A stretch of DNA of 64,000 bases, taken from NCBI GenBank assembly GCA_902363375.1, contig CABIZX010000001.1, forward strand, positions 186,001-250,000. Direction: 5' to 3'. The DNA is from Clostridiaceae bacterium. Its GTDB lineage: Bacteria > Bacillota > Clostridia > Clostridiales > Clostridiaceae. The position numbers were made by a program, and so were the translations under genes. Under the pieces are notes generated by a model, which made no database searches, was not told where the DNA came from, and saw only the letters and a list, made by a program, of their open reading frames with translations. Shown here in pieces: positions 44,408 to 53,694 of the stretch (the stretch's first letter is position 1; the number at the start of each line of letters is the position of its first letter).

Positions 44408-47299
44408 GTGTCTTTAAAGAAGCAGATGAAATTTCTTCAACAATGCGAGAACAATTTAGATAAATTAAATTTTTATCTAGATATTACTAATAGTGATATT
44501 ACATGTGGGCCATGTTTGGTACTAAAGCATTACTATAACTGGTGTCTTAAAAATGTATTTAATGTAGATATAAATGAAGTGAAATCTACTGAATTCTTTA
44601 AAAAAATGATAGAAAAGCTAGATTATAAGGTTATTGGAAATATGGAATATGAGGATTTTAGAAACCTTATAATATCCTATTACTCTTTAGGTGAAATATA
44701 TTTTGAGCAAGGAGATCTAGACGTATCAAAAGAATATTTTTCTAAGGTAGTAGGAGTTATGGAGGAATTTCTAAAAGGCGGAAATAAGTTTCAAACCGAT
44801 GAAATTCAATATAAAAGTGGCGTAGTATTTTTTGAACTATTAATGTGGGCTAGAAAAAATCTTGGAGATATGGTTGAAGGTGATGAAGCTTTAGCTCTGT
44901 ATGAAAGTATAATTGGCGAAGAAGAATTATTATACATACAAAAAAACTATTGCATATACAAAATAAGTAAAGAATTAAATCTCATAGATAAAGCCAATGA
45001 TTCAGCTAGAAGTGTAATAAAATTACTATCCTCTTATAAAGGAATTAATGTAGATGCTGTGGAGTATTTTACTAGGGAAAAGGCTTATTATAATGCTATA
45101 GAGATTTCAATAGAAGAATATTGTAAGAATAGTACTACTCATTGGATAAATATGATGAATATTATATGTATGCAAGCTGAATGTTTAGATTTAGAATGTG
45201 TATATAAGGTGATAAAATTTTGCAATATATTAATGGAAGATCTTAAAGTCGTAGAATGGAGTACTTTAGTTTTAAGTTTATATAAAGGAATCAGAAAAGA
45301 AAAAGAGCAACTTATTAAAGTTTTAAATTATTTAAGACAATGCTTTAATAATATTGATTATAAGCATGGTGATTTTATAAATTGTTCTCAGGCTATAAGT
45401 GTATTGAATGAGATTTATGAAGATATAAGAATAAGAAAATATAAAGAAGTATTTTTAAGAGACTATGAATTTGACTTTACATTCTATTTAATGAATGTAG
45501 CAGTTCAAAATGATAACTATGGAAAATCAATAGAAGCTGCAACTAAACTATCATCTATAATAGAAATACTTAATACAAATAAGGAATTGCATAATTATAT
45601 AAAAAAATGTGAGGAAGTATCTATAGAAGGAGTTAAAAAGGAAACTTATAATTTAAAAGAATATCCTTGGATATATTTATATAATAATGTGAAAGAGATA
45701 TGTACAAGCTATGATATTAGATCCACATTTGATATAGAGGATTTTATTAGAACTACTAGTAAAAAAATAATAATAGGTATTAACGCAATACAAGATAGAA
45801 CTTTAGAAGAAACTTTAAATAATATTGTTGGTGAGAAAATTTTCCTTCAGGATAAGGATATTGTATTTATAGACAATGAAGAAATAAATTTAAAATCATA
45901 TATCAAAGATAATTATAATTGTAAGGTAATTAGAAAGAATGATTTATTACGAGAATCTAATAGGTGTATTATAACTTATGATAAGGCTACTCATGGGAAA
46001 ATTGCAGATAAAAATATTATTGTAATAGATGGTCATAAAGAATTAAGAGATATCGATATAACTTATATTAAGCATATATTGAAAGAAAGTAAAAATACTA
46101 GATTAGTTACTCTTATTAATACAGAAAATGTAGATTATAAAGATGAAACTGTAGTATATAATAAAGCCCTATTAGAAAATATATTAGATTATAAAAAAGA
46201 GATAGGAATAGTAAATCTTCAACATTTTTCAGATTCTAAAGAAGTACTAGAGGCAATTATAGGACAGACTTCTACAAATATATTAGACATTAAATTTAAT
46301 GATTTTAAAAATAATATAAATGAAACATTAGATAAAATTCGTGAAGATATAAAGTTTAGGAATGGTATATATAAAGAGAGGAAATATACTCTTAAAGAGT
46401 GTATAGCAGAGTATGTAAATTTAGAAGATGAAGTTAGATCTAATTATAATGAGTTTCTTAATAAAATAGATGGAGATATGGAGTTCTTAGGAAAATATGC
46501 TGAAGAGAAAATATCAGTAATTATTCCTGATCTTATAGAGAAAAATTTAGATGCAATAGATGATTTAGAGGAAACTTCGGCATTAAAGGAGAAGGCCGAA
46601 AAAATATTCAGTGAGGTTATTGTAAGTTGGTGTAATAAAAATATTTATGATTTAATGCTAGAGGAATTTGAGGTATATATAACTAAATACTCAAAGCTTT
46701 ATGGATATCATCAAGATACTATTGACAAGATAAATGAAAATCGTGATTTAGTACTATCTGCTTATAGTGATTTTAGAAGTAAAGTAACGACTTTAGATAT
46801 AAAGCCACTAGAAGAGTTGCTAAAAGAATTTTTAGTACTACATGATGAATTCTTAAGTAGTATTAACTATGAAGTTACAGTAATTCCTAATGAAAAGTTT
46901 TTAAATACAGTGGCCGATGGAATTAAGGTAATGTTTATGAAACCAGAAGAAAAGGCGGAAACTACTAGAATAAAAATTAAGAATCAAGTTATAGATAATA
47001 AAAATAATATAGCAACTATATTAAGTAATAATATTATAGAACACTTAAAAGGCCTTTCAAATAAATTAAAAGAAGAGATAAAAGATATATTTGAAGGTAC
47101 TTTAGAGGATATTGCATTGGATAAGAGTGTAGTAGAACAAGCTGAGAGAGAGATGACAAAAGTTCACGATGAGCTTACAAAGAAAAATGAAGAGTTAGAA
47201 ATTCTTATGAAGTTTGTAGATATAGAAGTATTAAAATATACTAAACAACTTGAAAATAATTTAGTATATGATAAAAGTATATGCTATAACATATTTTAA
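44408..47299 (+). CDS. Large helical protein with degenerate dynamin-like GTPase region
   Basis: 963 residues from a GTG at 44408 (AAGGAG ten bases upstream); a GTG at 44399 is too close to that site. No membrane segment is obvious. Residues about 1-400 are helical with TPR-like patches (YSLGEIYFEQGDLDVSKEYF). At about 452-477, SKKIIIGIN then LEETLNNIVGEK has the shape of a dynamin-like P-loop (xGxxxxGKSxxINxLLGE), but the GKS is lost (NAIQDRTLE). Later there are D-rich strands (IITYDK, IIVIDG) where G3/G4 motifs would lie. Residues about 640-950 are long coiled helices as in dynamin stalks. I infer a dead or altered dynamin-like protein. Confidence 0.6.
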   Translation: MSLKKQMKFLQQCENNLDKLNFYLDITNSDITCGPCLVLKHYYNWCLKNVFNVDINEVKSTEFFKKMIEKLDYKVIGNMEYEDFRNLIISYYSLGEIYFEQGDLDVSKEYFSKVVGVMEEFLKGGNKFQTDEIQYKSGVVFFELLMWARKNLGDMVEGDEALALYESIIGEEELLYIQKNYCIYKISKELNLIDKANDSARSVIKLLSSYKGINVDAVEYFTREKAYYNAIEISIEEYCKNSTTHWINMMNIICMQAECLDLECVYKVIKFCNILMEDLKVVEWSTLVLSLYKGIRKEKEQLIKVLNYLRQCFNNIDYKHGDFINCSQAISVLNEIYEDIRIRKYKEVFLRDYEFDFTFYLMNVAVQNDNYGKSIEAATKLSSIIEILNTNKELHNYIKKCEEVSIEGVKKETYNLKEYPWIYLYNNVKEICTSYDIRSTFDIEDFIRTTSKKIIIGINAIQDRTLEETLNNIVGEKIFLQDKDIVFIDNEEINLKSYIKDNYNCKVIRKNDLLRESNRCIITYDKATHGKIADKNIIVIDGHKELRDIDITYIKHILKESKNTRLVTLINTENVDYKDETVVYNKALLENILDYKKEIGIVNLQHFSDSKEVLEAIIGQTSTNILDIKFNDFKNNINETLDKIREDIKFRNGIYKERKYTLKECIAEYVNLEDEVRSNYNEFLNKIDGDMEFLGKYAEEKISVIIPDLIEKNLDAIDDLEETSALKEKAEKIFSEVIVSWCNKNIYDLMLEEFEVYITKYSKLYGYHQDTIDKINENRDLVLSAYSDFRSKVTTLDIKPLEELLKEFLVLHDEFLSSINYEVTVIPNEKFLNTVADGIKVMFMKPEEKAETTRIKIKNQVIDNKNNIATILSNNIIEHLKGLSNKLKEEIKDIFEGTLEDIALDKSVVEQAEREMTKVHDELTKKNEELEILMKFVDIEVLKYTKQLENNLVYDKSICYNIF

Positions 47300-47380
47300 A
47301 AAGAAATATTAATAGTAAATAAATTTAATATTTTATACTAGATAACAGTTGCTTTTGAGAATAAATTTCTAATTTACATG

Positions 47381-47417
47381 AAATAAATAAGCCAGGATAA
47401 TTCCTGGCTTATTTATT
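47381..47417. terminator. Bidirectional terminator
   Basis: AAATAAATAAGCCAGGA (47381-47397) pairs with TCCTGGCTTATTTATT (47402-47417). It sits between convergent genes, with T-rich sequence to the right and A-rich to the left. Confidence 0.85.
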
Positions 47418-47482
47418 ATTCTTTTATTTTGTAATTATTATTCTTTTATTTTGTAATTATTATTCTTTTATTTTGTAATTAT
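47417..47482. repeat. Three perfect copies of a 22-bp tandem repeat
   Basis: The 22-base unit starting TATTCTTTTATTTTGTAA is repeated without change at 47417-47438, 47439-47460 and 47461-47482. The third copy encodes the last residues of ApbE (NNYKIKE), with the stop codon at the junction. The other copies lie in the untranslated tail. It looks like slippage-driven expansion of the 3' end of the gene. Confidence 0.95.
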
Positions 47483-48500
47483 TATTCGTAAGAGTAAATA
47501 CATCTTTAAAACCATCAGTTAGATATAAATAATGATCTTTAGTTATAAAAATTGCATCTACACCCTCTAAGGAATTAATAAGTTTTAATCCTTCTTCTAT
47601 GCCAAGGGCAAATAGGGTAGTTGAAAGAGAATCGCCATCTATAGAAGCATCAGATAAAATGGATACACCTAAAATATTATTGTTATATGGATATCCTGTT
47701 TCAGGATTTAAAATATGATGATAATTCTTACCTTCGTGTTCAAAATATCTTTCATATACTCCCGAAGTTACAATAGATTTATTACTTACACCAACAAATC
47801 CAATGGTATCACTACCAGACTTTTCTGGGTTTTGAATGCCAACCTTCCAAGGAGTACCATCTAATTTATCACCAACTACATAAATATTTCCGCCTAGATC
47901 AATAATTGCACTAGATACACCATCTTCTTTCAGAATTTTAACAACTTCGTCAGCAGCATACCCTTTTGCTATAGAACCCAAGTCAATAATCATATTAGGA
48001 TATTTTAGAAAGATGCTTTTCTTTGCCTCGTCTAGTTCAATGTTATTATAGTCAATTAAGGACTTCTTTTCATTAATTTCTTCTTGAGAAGGAAGTCGAG
48101 CGTTATCAGTTCCAATCCCCCATAATTTTACTAATGGGCCTATGGTGATATCAAGAGAGCCACCAGATAATTTAGAGTATTCAAGGCCTTTTTTTACTAC
48201 ATTAAAAGTGTCGTCACTGACTTCTACAGGTTCTACACCAGCCATTTCATTTACTTTATCCAATTCTGTATTAGCTTTATTTATACTTAATATATTCTCA
48301 AGCTCTCTTAAACGGGTAAAGGCTTTATCTATTATAGATGTATCAGATTTATCATAAAGCGTTATAGTACAAACAGTACCAATAACTAATTCTGTTTTAC
48401 TAGCTGGTTTACTAGGTAGTTTTTGATTTGTACATCCTGCAGCCATAGTAGCAATTAAAAATACTACTAAAAGTGAGGAGAGTTTTTTGAAAAATTTCAT
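47460..48500 (-). CDS. apbE: FAD:protein FMN transferase (ApbE lipoprotein)
   Basis: 346 residues. Signal peptide with lipobox AAGC (cysteine near 23). ApbE motifs follow: GTVCTITLYD, the LDITIGPLVKLWG region, IDLGSIAKGYAADEVVK and SVSILSDASIDGDSLSTTLFALG-like metal site. It covalently attaches FMN from FAD to threonine in target proteins outside the membrane. The adjacent FMN-binding lipoprotein has the target motif, so the two form an enzyme-substrate pair. Its 3' end carries a tandem repeat. Confidence 0.95.
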   Translation of the reverse strand: MKFFKKLSSLLVVFLIATMAAGCTNQKLPSKPASKTELVIGTVCTITLYDKSDTSIIDKAFTRLRELENILSINKANTELDKVNEMAGVEPVEVSDDTFNVVKKGLEYSKLSGGSLDITIGPLVKLWGIGTDNARLPSQEEINEKKSLIDYNNIELDEAKKSIFLKYPNMIIDLGSIAKGYAADEVVKILKEDGVSSAIIDLGGNIYVVGDKLDGTPWKVGIQNPEKSGSDTIGFVGVSNKSIVTSGVYERYFEHEGKNYHHILNPETGYPYNNNILGVSILSDASIDGDSLSTTLFALGIEEGLKLINSLEGVDAIFITKDHYLYLTDGFKDVFTLTNNNYKIKE

Positions 48501-48687
48501 AGAGTCCTCCTTATCTATGTGTATTAATCTGATTTTGCGATTATTTAAATAAAAGGTTATAAATTGTTAAGTTTTTAATAGTGTCATTTATATAATAACA
48601 TTATAATTCAATAGGAGAAACTTTTAAATAAAAATTAAACAGACAACTATCTAGTTAGAAGAATGCGATAAGAGTTATAAATAAATA

Positions 48688-48715
48688 TAAGACTTTAGGA
48701 TATCCTAAAGTCTTA
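48688..48715. terminator. Stem-loop after FMN-binding lipoprotein gene
   Basis: TAAGACTTTAGGA (48688-48700) pairs with TCCTAAAGTCTTA (48703-48715) around two bases. The reverse-strand tail is only moderately T-rich, so termination may be partial and allow read-through into apbE. Confidence 0.65.
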
Positions 48716-48739
48716 CAATAAATAGCATGATTACGTTAA

Positions 48740-49186
48740 TTATTTAGCAGCTTTAACTATAGCAGTCTCAGTTTTGCCATCATTTGCATATTGGATAGCT
48801 GCGTCTGCTAGGGTTTTGAAATCATCACCAGAGCTAGTTGCTCCAGTTATAGCATCAACAGATGCAGGATCTTGCTTTTCTACAAGAGCTTCAGCATATT
48901 GAACTGAAAATTCAGCAGGTCCAATTCCAGAAACTTTTGACATATTTGCTTGGTATTCAGCATCTTTACTCTTTAAAACACCAGCTTCGTTTACATAGTC
49001 GAATTTAGTATCAGTAATTTTTCCATCAGCTACTGTAATTTCAACTTGTCCTTTCCAACCGTGATCGTCAAAAGCATCGAATTCAGATTTGTAAGTACCA
49101 TCTTTCATTCCTTTTGATCCACAACCAACTAACATTCCAGCAGTTAAAACTACTGAAGATAATAAAGCTATAACCTTTTTATTCAT
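48740..49186 (-). CDS. FMN-binding-domain lipoprotein
   Basis: 148 residues. Signal peptide ending in lipobox LVGC (cysteine 22). The remaining part is a single FMN_bind domain (DGTYKSEFDAFDDHGWKGQVEITVADGKI) with the flavinylation motif DAITGATSSG, in which the threonine is the FMN attachment site of ApbE substrates. It resembles the Listeria electron-transfer lipoprotein PplA, which has two such domains. Upstream of apbE on the same strand. Likely a membrane-surface electron carrier. Confidence 0.93.
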   Translation of the reverse strand: MNKKVIALLSSVVLTAGMLVGCGSKGMKDGTYKSEFDAFDDHGWKGQVEITVADGKITDTKFDYVNEAGVLKSKDAEYQANMSKVSGIGPAEFSVQYAEALVEKQDPASVDAITGATSSGDDFKTLADAAIQYANDGKTETAIVKAAK

Positions 49187-49558
49187 TTTATATGTCCCCC
49201 TAAAAATATTCTTGTTTTTACAAAAAACTTAATCAGTTTTTATGATTTAATTATAAACTATAACAAAAAAATAGTAAATATATTTCCATGTAATTTGTTA
49301 AAAATTTATTTACAAAGTTTAACATTAGTATAGCATTATTTTGTGCAAAGTTAATATAAGATTAAATTTTGTTTTAAAGTTAATATATGATTAAATTATA
49401 ATATTAAATTTTATTTTAAAGTTTATATATATATATGGATTAATTTTTAAACTCTCCAATATATAAAGAATTTGAGCTAACATATTGATATAATAGAAAT
49501 AAAAGATTAAAATTACTATGTTTAAAGGATTATTAAAAAGTATAGGAGCAGAATAAAG
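49187..49558. other. Divergent promoter region with AT-rich direct repeats
   Basis: 372 bases between the FMN-binding lipoprotein gene and the NusG-II gene. AAAGTTAATATAAGATTAAA (49347) and AAAGTTAATATATGATTAAA (49376) are direct repeats 29 bases apart. A third weaker copy lies near 49428. These may be operator sites or chance. No gene is seen. Confidence 0.4.
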
Positions 49559-49951
49559 ATGAAACTGATAAAAAGAATGGATGTAGTAATAATTTTAATA
49601 TTACTAGTAATATCTTTTATACCCTATGGAATGCTAAAAAATTATCAGAGTAATTACAAAGGGATTAATTATGCTGTTATCTCTATAGATGGGAAGGAAC
49701 AAAAAAAAATCGAATTAACGAATGAGTTAGATGAAGAGTTTACGTTTAAATCAGTTTATGGAATTAATAGTGTTGCTATCCATGATGGTAGAATAGGAAT
49801 TATAGAAGCTGATTGTAAAGATAGAATATGCATAAATGAAGGTTTTATAGGAGATGTAGGAGAACGAATAGTGTGTTTACCTAATAGATTAATTATTGAG
49901 ATTGTTGGAGAAGAAAAGAATAGTGAAGGGGAAGATGTAATTTCTCGTTGA
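49559..49951 (+). CDS. Membrane-anchored NusG domain II protein
   Basis: 130 residues. One N-terminal helix (about 8-26) is followed by an extracytoplasmic NusG_II domain. It has the two conserved cysteine segments DCKDRICINEGFI and RIVCLPNRLIIEIV. Such proteins accompany Gx-transporter/ApbE/FMN-binding loci in many Firmicutes. The cysteine pairing suggests a redox or structural role. Followed after ten bases by the Gx transporter gene. Confidence 0.88.
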   Translation: MKLIKRMDVVIILILLVISFIPYGMLKNYQSNYKGINYAVISIDGKEQKKIELTNELDEEFTFKSVYGINSVAIHDGRIGIIEADCKDRICINEGFIGDVGERIVCLPNRLIIEIVGEEKNSEGEDVISR

Positions 49952-49961
49952 GGTGGAAATA

Positions 49962-50501
49962 ATGAATAATAAAGAAGTTAGTAAAAATATTAGAAGAATG
50001 ATATATATATCCCTATTGGTATCGATGTCTTTGGTTTTACATATATTTGAAGGCATGATACCAGTACCATTTATAACTCCAGGTACAAAGTTAGGTCTTG
50101 CTAATATTATTACGGTAATAGCACTATATACCTTAAGCTATAATGAAGCTTTTTTAGTACTATTTTTGAGAATATTGCTTTCTGTAATGTTTGGTGGTAG
50201 TATATCGCGCTTATTATATAGTTTATCTGGTGGTGTTTTAAGTTATATATTTATGGTGGTTACAAAGGCATTCGGAAAAGATAAAGTAAGCATTGTAGGA
50301 GTAAGTTGTGTAGGTGCAGTATTTCATAATGTAGGACAACTACTTGCAGCTTCATTGATAGTAAAAACTATGAGTGTTATGCTCTATTTACCAGTTATGA
50401 GCATAGCAGGAATAGGTACTGGGATATTTGTTGGAATTACAAGTAACTTTGCTGTAGAGCATTTAAAAAAGATTTTTGGCAAAAATGGTCAATGGTTTTA
50501 A
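49962..50501 (+). CDS. Gx transporter / HppS-I-like membrane protein
   Basis: 179 residues from the ATG at 49962 (GAGGTGG upstream); a GTG at 49953 lies inside that site. Five to six membrane segments with the family pattern FEGMIPVPFITPGTKLGLANIITV and VGAVFHNVGQLLAA. Annotated in databases as heptaprenyl diphosphate synthase component I or Gx transporter. It resembles ECF S-components and the EetB-type proteins of flavin-based electron transfer. Substrate unknown. Confidence 0.85.
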   Translation: MNNKEVSKNIRRMIYISLLVSMSLVLHIFEGMIPVPFITPGTKLGLANIITVIALYTLSYNEAFLVLFLRILLSVMFGGSISRLLYSLSGGVLSYIFMVVTKAFGKDKVSIVGVSCVGAVFHNVGQLLAASLIVKTMSVMLYLPVMSIAGIGTGIFVGITSNFAVEHLKKIFGKNGQWF

Positions 50502-50654
50502 AGAAAAGTTATTTTAAGGTTGAATCATGAAATTAATTTAAAAGTAGATTTAATAAAAATAGATTGAATCACTAAAATATATCTGTAGATTGATATAATT
50601 ATATTTAGTATATGGGTACTTAAAGTAATGTATTTTGTTTAGGAGGGAAAATAT

Positions 50655-52013
50655 ATGAGGATTGATGAGGAAATACTCAATTTTGCATTAAATAGTTTAA
50701 ATGAATACATTGTAGTGGTTGATGAAGATGGAATTATCACAATGATGACAGAGGGATATAAAAAATTTTTAGGGTGTAAAAAACCAGAGGGAAAGCATGT
50801 AACTAAAGTTATACCTAATACAAAATTACATTTAATAGCTAAAAATGGATTTAAAGAAGTTGGAGATATACAAGAGGTTAAAGAACACAAAATGATATCC
50901 ATGAGAGTACCTATAATAATCAATGGAAAAATTAGAGGTGCTATAGGTAGAGTTATGTTTAAAGATATAGATAATTTTAAGATTCTAAGTAGCAAGATAT
51001 CTCATTTAGAAAAAGAAATTCAATTTTATAAAAATGAGCTTACCGTGGAAAATAAAGCAACCTATACCTTTGATAAAATTATTGGAAATAGCCCAAGTTT
51101 CTTATATGCTATAAAATTTGCTGAAAAAATTGCTAGGGGAGATTCTTCTGTACTAATTACTGGTGAAAGTGGTACAGGAAAGGAACTTATTGCACAATCG
51201 ATACACAATAGTAGTAAGCGAGCTATGAAACCTTTTGTGAAAATAAACTGTGGAGCTATACCAACAGAATTATTTGAATCAGAAATGTTTGGATATGAAG
51301 AAGGAGCTTTTACTGGTGCTAAAAAAACCGGTATGAAAGGTAAGTTTGAACTTGCTGATGGAGGAACTATTCTTTTAGATGAGATTGGAGATATGCCTAT
51401 TTTTATGCAGGTAAAATTACTAAGAGTTCTTCAGGATAGAGAAATTGTTAGAGTTGGAAGCAACGATGTGAAAAAAATAGACGTAAGGATTATTGCATCT
51501 ACAAACAAAAATTTATTGCAACTTACGCAAGAAGGAAAATTTAGACAGGACTTATATTACAGATTAAATGTTATGCATGTTAAACTTCCATCCCTCAGAG
51601 AGCGGATTGACGATGTCGGCCCCCTAGCTGAAGCTTTAAGAATTAAACTATGTAATAAGTATGGAATATATAGTGAGGGAATAACTGAAGAAGCATTAGA
51701 ATATCTCAAATGCTATAATTGGCCAGGAAATGTTAGAGAGTTAGAAAATGTTATTGAAAGAGCAATAAATCTACTCAACACAGAACTAAAAATTTTGCCA
51801 GAACATTTACCAGCAAAAATATTAGATTGTAATAAAAAAAAGATAGATTATACCAATAAACAACTTAAAGATATTGTTGATGAAATAGAAAAGCAAGTGA
51901 TTATGGAAACCTTAGAGAAATTTAATGGTAATAAAAACGAAACATCTAAAGTTTTAGGCATTAGTCGCCAAGGACTATATAAAAAAATGAAAAGATTTGG
52001 TATAGATATTTAA
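50655..52013 (+). CDS. Sigma-54-dependent transcriptional activator with PAS domain
   Basis: 452 residues. PAS-like sensor at about 8-108, a short coiled coil (111-130), the AAA+ domain with Walker A GESGTGKE (170-177), the sigma-54-contacting GAFTGA (217-222) and Walker B LLDEI (240-244), then a Fis-type helix-turn-helix near 410-450 (NKNETSKVLGISRQGLYKKM). It should activate a -24/-12 promoter. One lies 260 bases downstream, before the thiolase gene, with palindromes that could be its binding sites. Ligand unknown. Confidence 0.95.
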   Translation: MRIDEEILNFALNSLNEYIVVVDEDGIITMMTEGYKKFLGCKKPEGKHVTKVIPNTKLHLIAKNGFKEVGDIQEVKEHKMISMRVPIIINGKIRGAIGRVMFKDIDNFKILSSKISHLEKEIQFYKNELTVENKATYTFDKIIGNSPSFLYAIKFAEKIARGDSSVLITGESGTGKELIAQSIHNSSKRAMKPFVKINCGAIPTELFESEMFGYEEGAFTGAKKTGMKGKFELADGGTILLDEIGDMPIFMQVKLLRVLQDREIVRVGSNDVKKIDVRIIASTNKNLLQLTQEGKFRQDLYYRLNVMHVKLPSLRERIDDVGPLAEALRIKLCNKYGIYSEGITEEALEYLKCYNWPGNVRELENVIERAINLLNTELKILPEHLPAKILDCNKKKIDYTNKQLKDIVDEIEKQVIMETLEKFNGNKNETSKVLGISRQGLYKKMKRFGIDI

Positions 52014-52515
52014 AATTGTGTAAACTAAAGCATACATGTAAACTTAGTTTACACATGTGCGATATTTTGGATAATCAAGCCTTTAATTAGAGAAAATGTA
52101 TTAAAATTGCCTATAAAAAATGTGGTACTTATTGATTCTTCTTTAGGTGATTTATTTAACAGTGAAGTTATAATATTAACAAAGTTTTGTTTAAGGCAAA
52201 ACTGTAAACTGGAGTTTACAGTTTCGTTTTTAAATATTTACAGAAAGCAAGGTATTTAGGGGGTTGTAGAAGTTGGCATGGAAATTGCTATATAAATAAG
52301 TGTAAGTGTGATCAACATAGCTTAAGCAACCCTGTGTTAAAATATATAACAAGGGATAAAATAATTCTTAACTTAATTTTAATAGTTCAGCTTAATTTAA
52401 GTTAGGAAAGTATAACTTAGAGACTAAAAACTTAGCTTATTTTATATATAATAAGCTAAGAAGATAGTCCAATGTTATAATAAACTATTTATAAAGAAAA
52501 GGATGGAGTTTAAAG
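52014..52515 (+). promoter_or_regulatory. Sigma-54 promoter region of thiolase with shared palindromes
   Basis: A near-perfect -24/-12 promoter, TTGGCATGGAAATTGCT, lies at 52273-52289 (GG and GC correctly spaced), giving a start near 52299. Upstream, TGTAAACTTAGTTTACA (52037-52053) and TGTAAACTGGAGTTTACA (52203-52220) share half-sites TGTAAACT/AGTTTACA. A further half-site lies at 52019-52026. The second is centred about 87 bases before the start, a normal activator position. The roughly 215-base leader that follows has several stems, including CTTAGCTTATT...AATAAGCTAAG near 52430-52460. Confidence 0.85.
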
Positions 52516-53694
52516 ATGAAAGAAGTTGTTATTGTAAGTGCTGCTAGAACAGCAATAGGATCATTTGGAGGTTCATTATCAAAATTATCAGCGGTAGAGA
52601 TCGGTACTGTCGCTGCAAAAGAAGCTATAAAAAGAGCAGGAATAGATCCAGCTATTATAGATGAAGCTATAATAGGTAATGTTATAAGTGCGGGACTTGG
52701 ACAAAACGTTGGAAGACAAGTTGCACTAAAAGCTGGTTTAAGAGAAGAGTCTTCAGCTGTTAGTATTAATAAAGTTTGTGGATCAGGAATAAAAGCTGTA
52801 ACATTAGCTGCTCAAGCAATAAAATCAGGAGACGCAGATGTAATTCTTTGTGGTGGAACAGAGTCTATGAGTAATGCACCATATGTATTACCAGCATCTA
52901 GATGGGGACAAAGAATGGGTGATGGAACCATGGTAGATACTATGATTAAGGATGGCCTTTGGGATGCATTCAATGATTACCACATGGGAGTAACAGCAGA
53001 AAATATAGCTGAAAAATGGGGACTTACAAGAGAAATGCAAGATGAGTTTGCATTAAATAGTCAATTAAAAGCTGAAAAAGCTATAAAAGAAGGTAGATTT
53101 AAAGATGAAATAGTACCAGTTGAAATACCACAAAGAAAAGGTGATCCAATTGTATTTGATACAGATGAATTCCCTAAGTTTGGTTCAACAATAGAAAAAT
53201 TAGGAAAACTTAAACCAGCTTTCAAAAAAGGCGGAACAGTTACTGCTGGTAATGCTTCAGGAATAAATGATGGAGCTGCTATGTTCATAGTTATGTCTAA
53301 AGATAAAGCAGAAGAACTAGGAGTTAAATACCTTGCAACTATAAAAGCTTATGCATCAGCTGGATTAGATCCACAAATAATGGGATATGGACCATTTGAA
53401 GCTACAAATAAAGCTTTATCTAAAGCAGGATTAACAGTTGAAGATATGGAGTTAATCGAAGCTAACGAAGCTTTTGCTGCGCAATCATTAGCTGTAGCTA
53501 AAGATTTAAAATTTGATATGAATAAAGTAAATGTTAATGGTGGAGCAATAGCTCTTGGACACCCAGTTGGAGCATCTGGAGCTAGAATATTAACTACTCT
53601 TATCTATGAAATGATTAAAAGAGATAATAAAAAAGGTCTTGCTACATTATGCATAGGTGGCGGACAAGGAATTGCAATCGTAATAGAAAGATAA
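52516..53694 (+). CDS. thlA: Acetyl-CoA C-acetyltransferase (thiolase)
   Basis: 392 residues. Condenses two acetyl-CoA to acetoacetyl-CoA, the entry to butyrate and butanol formation, or the reverse. Catalytic residues: C88 in [12 protein letters not shown], histidine in [17 protein letters not shown], and cysteine in [12 protein letters not shown]-terminal [17 protein letters not shown] is typical. RBS AAAGGATGGAG. It stands alone and is driven by a sigma-54 promoter, which is unusual for clostridial thlA genes I know. Confidence 0.96.
   Translation: MKEVVIVSAARTAIGSFGGSLSKLSAVEIGTVAAKEAIKRAGIDPAIIDEAIIGNVISAGLGQNVGRQVALKAGLREESSAVSINKVCGSGIKAVTLAAQAIKSGDADVILCGGTESMSNAPYVLPASRWGQRMGDGTMVDTMIKDGLWDAFNDYHMGVTAENIAEKWGLTREMQDEFALNSQLKAEKAIKEGRFKDEIVPVEIPQRKGDPIVFDTDEFPKFGSTIEKLGKLKPAFKKGGTVTAGNASGINDGAAMFIVMSKDKAEELGVKYLATIKAYASAGLDPQIMGYGPFEATNKALSKAGLTVEDMELIEANEAFAAQSLAVAKDLKFDMNKVNVNGGAIALGHPVGASGARILTTLIYEMIKRDNKKGLATLCIGGGQGIAIVIER

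Noticed and set aside
47417..47482. CRISPR-like array
   Set aside because: The units are directly abutting with no spacers and belong to the 3' end of apbE.
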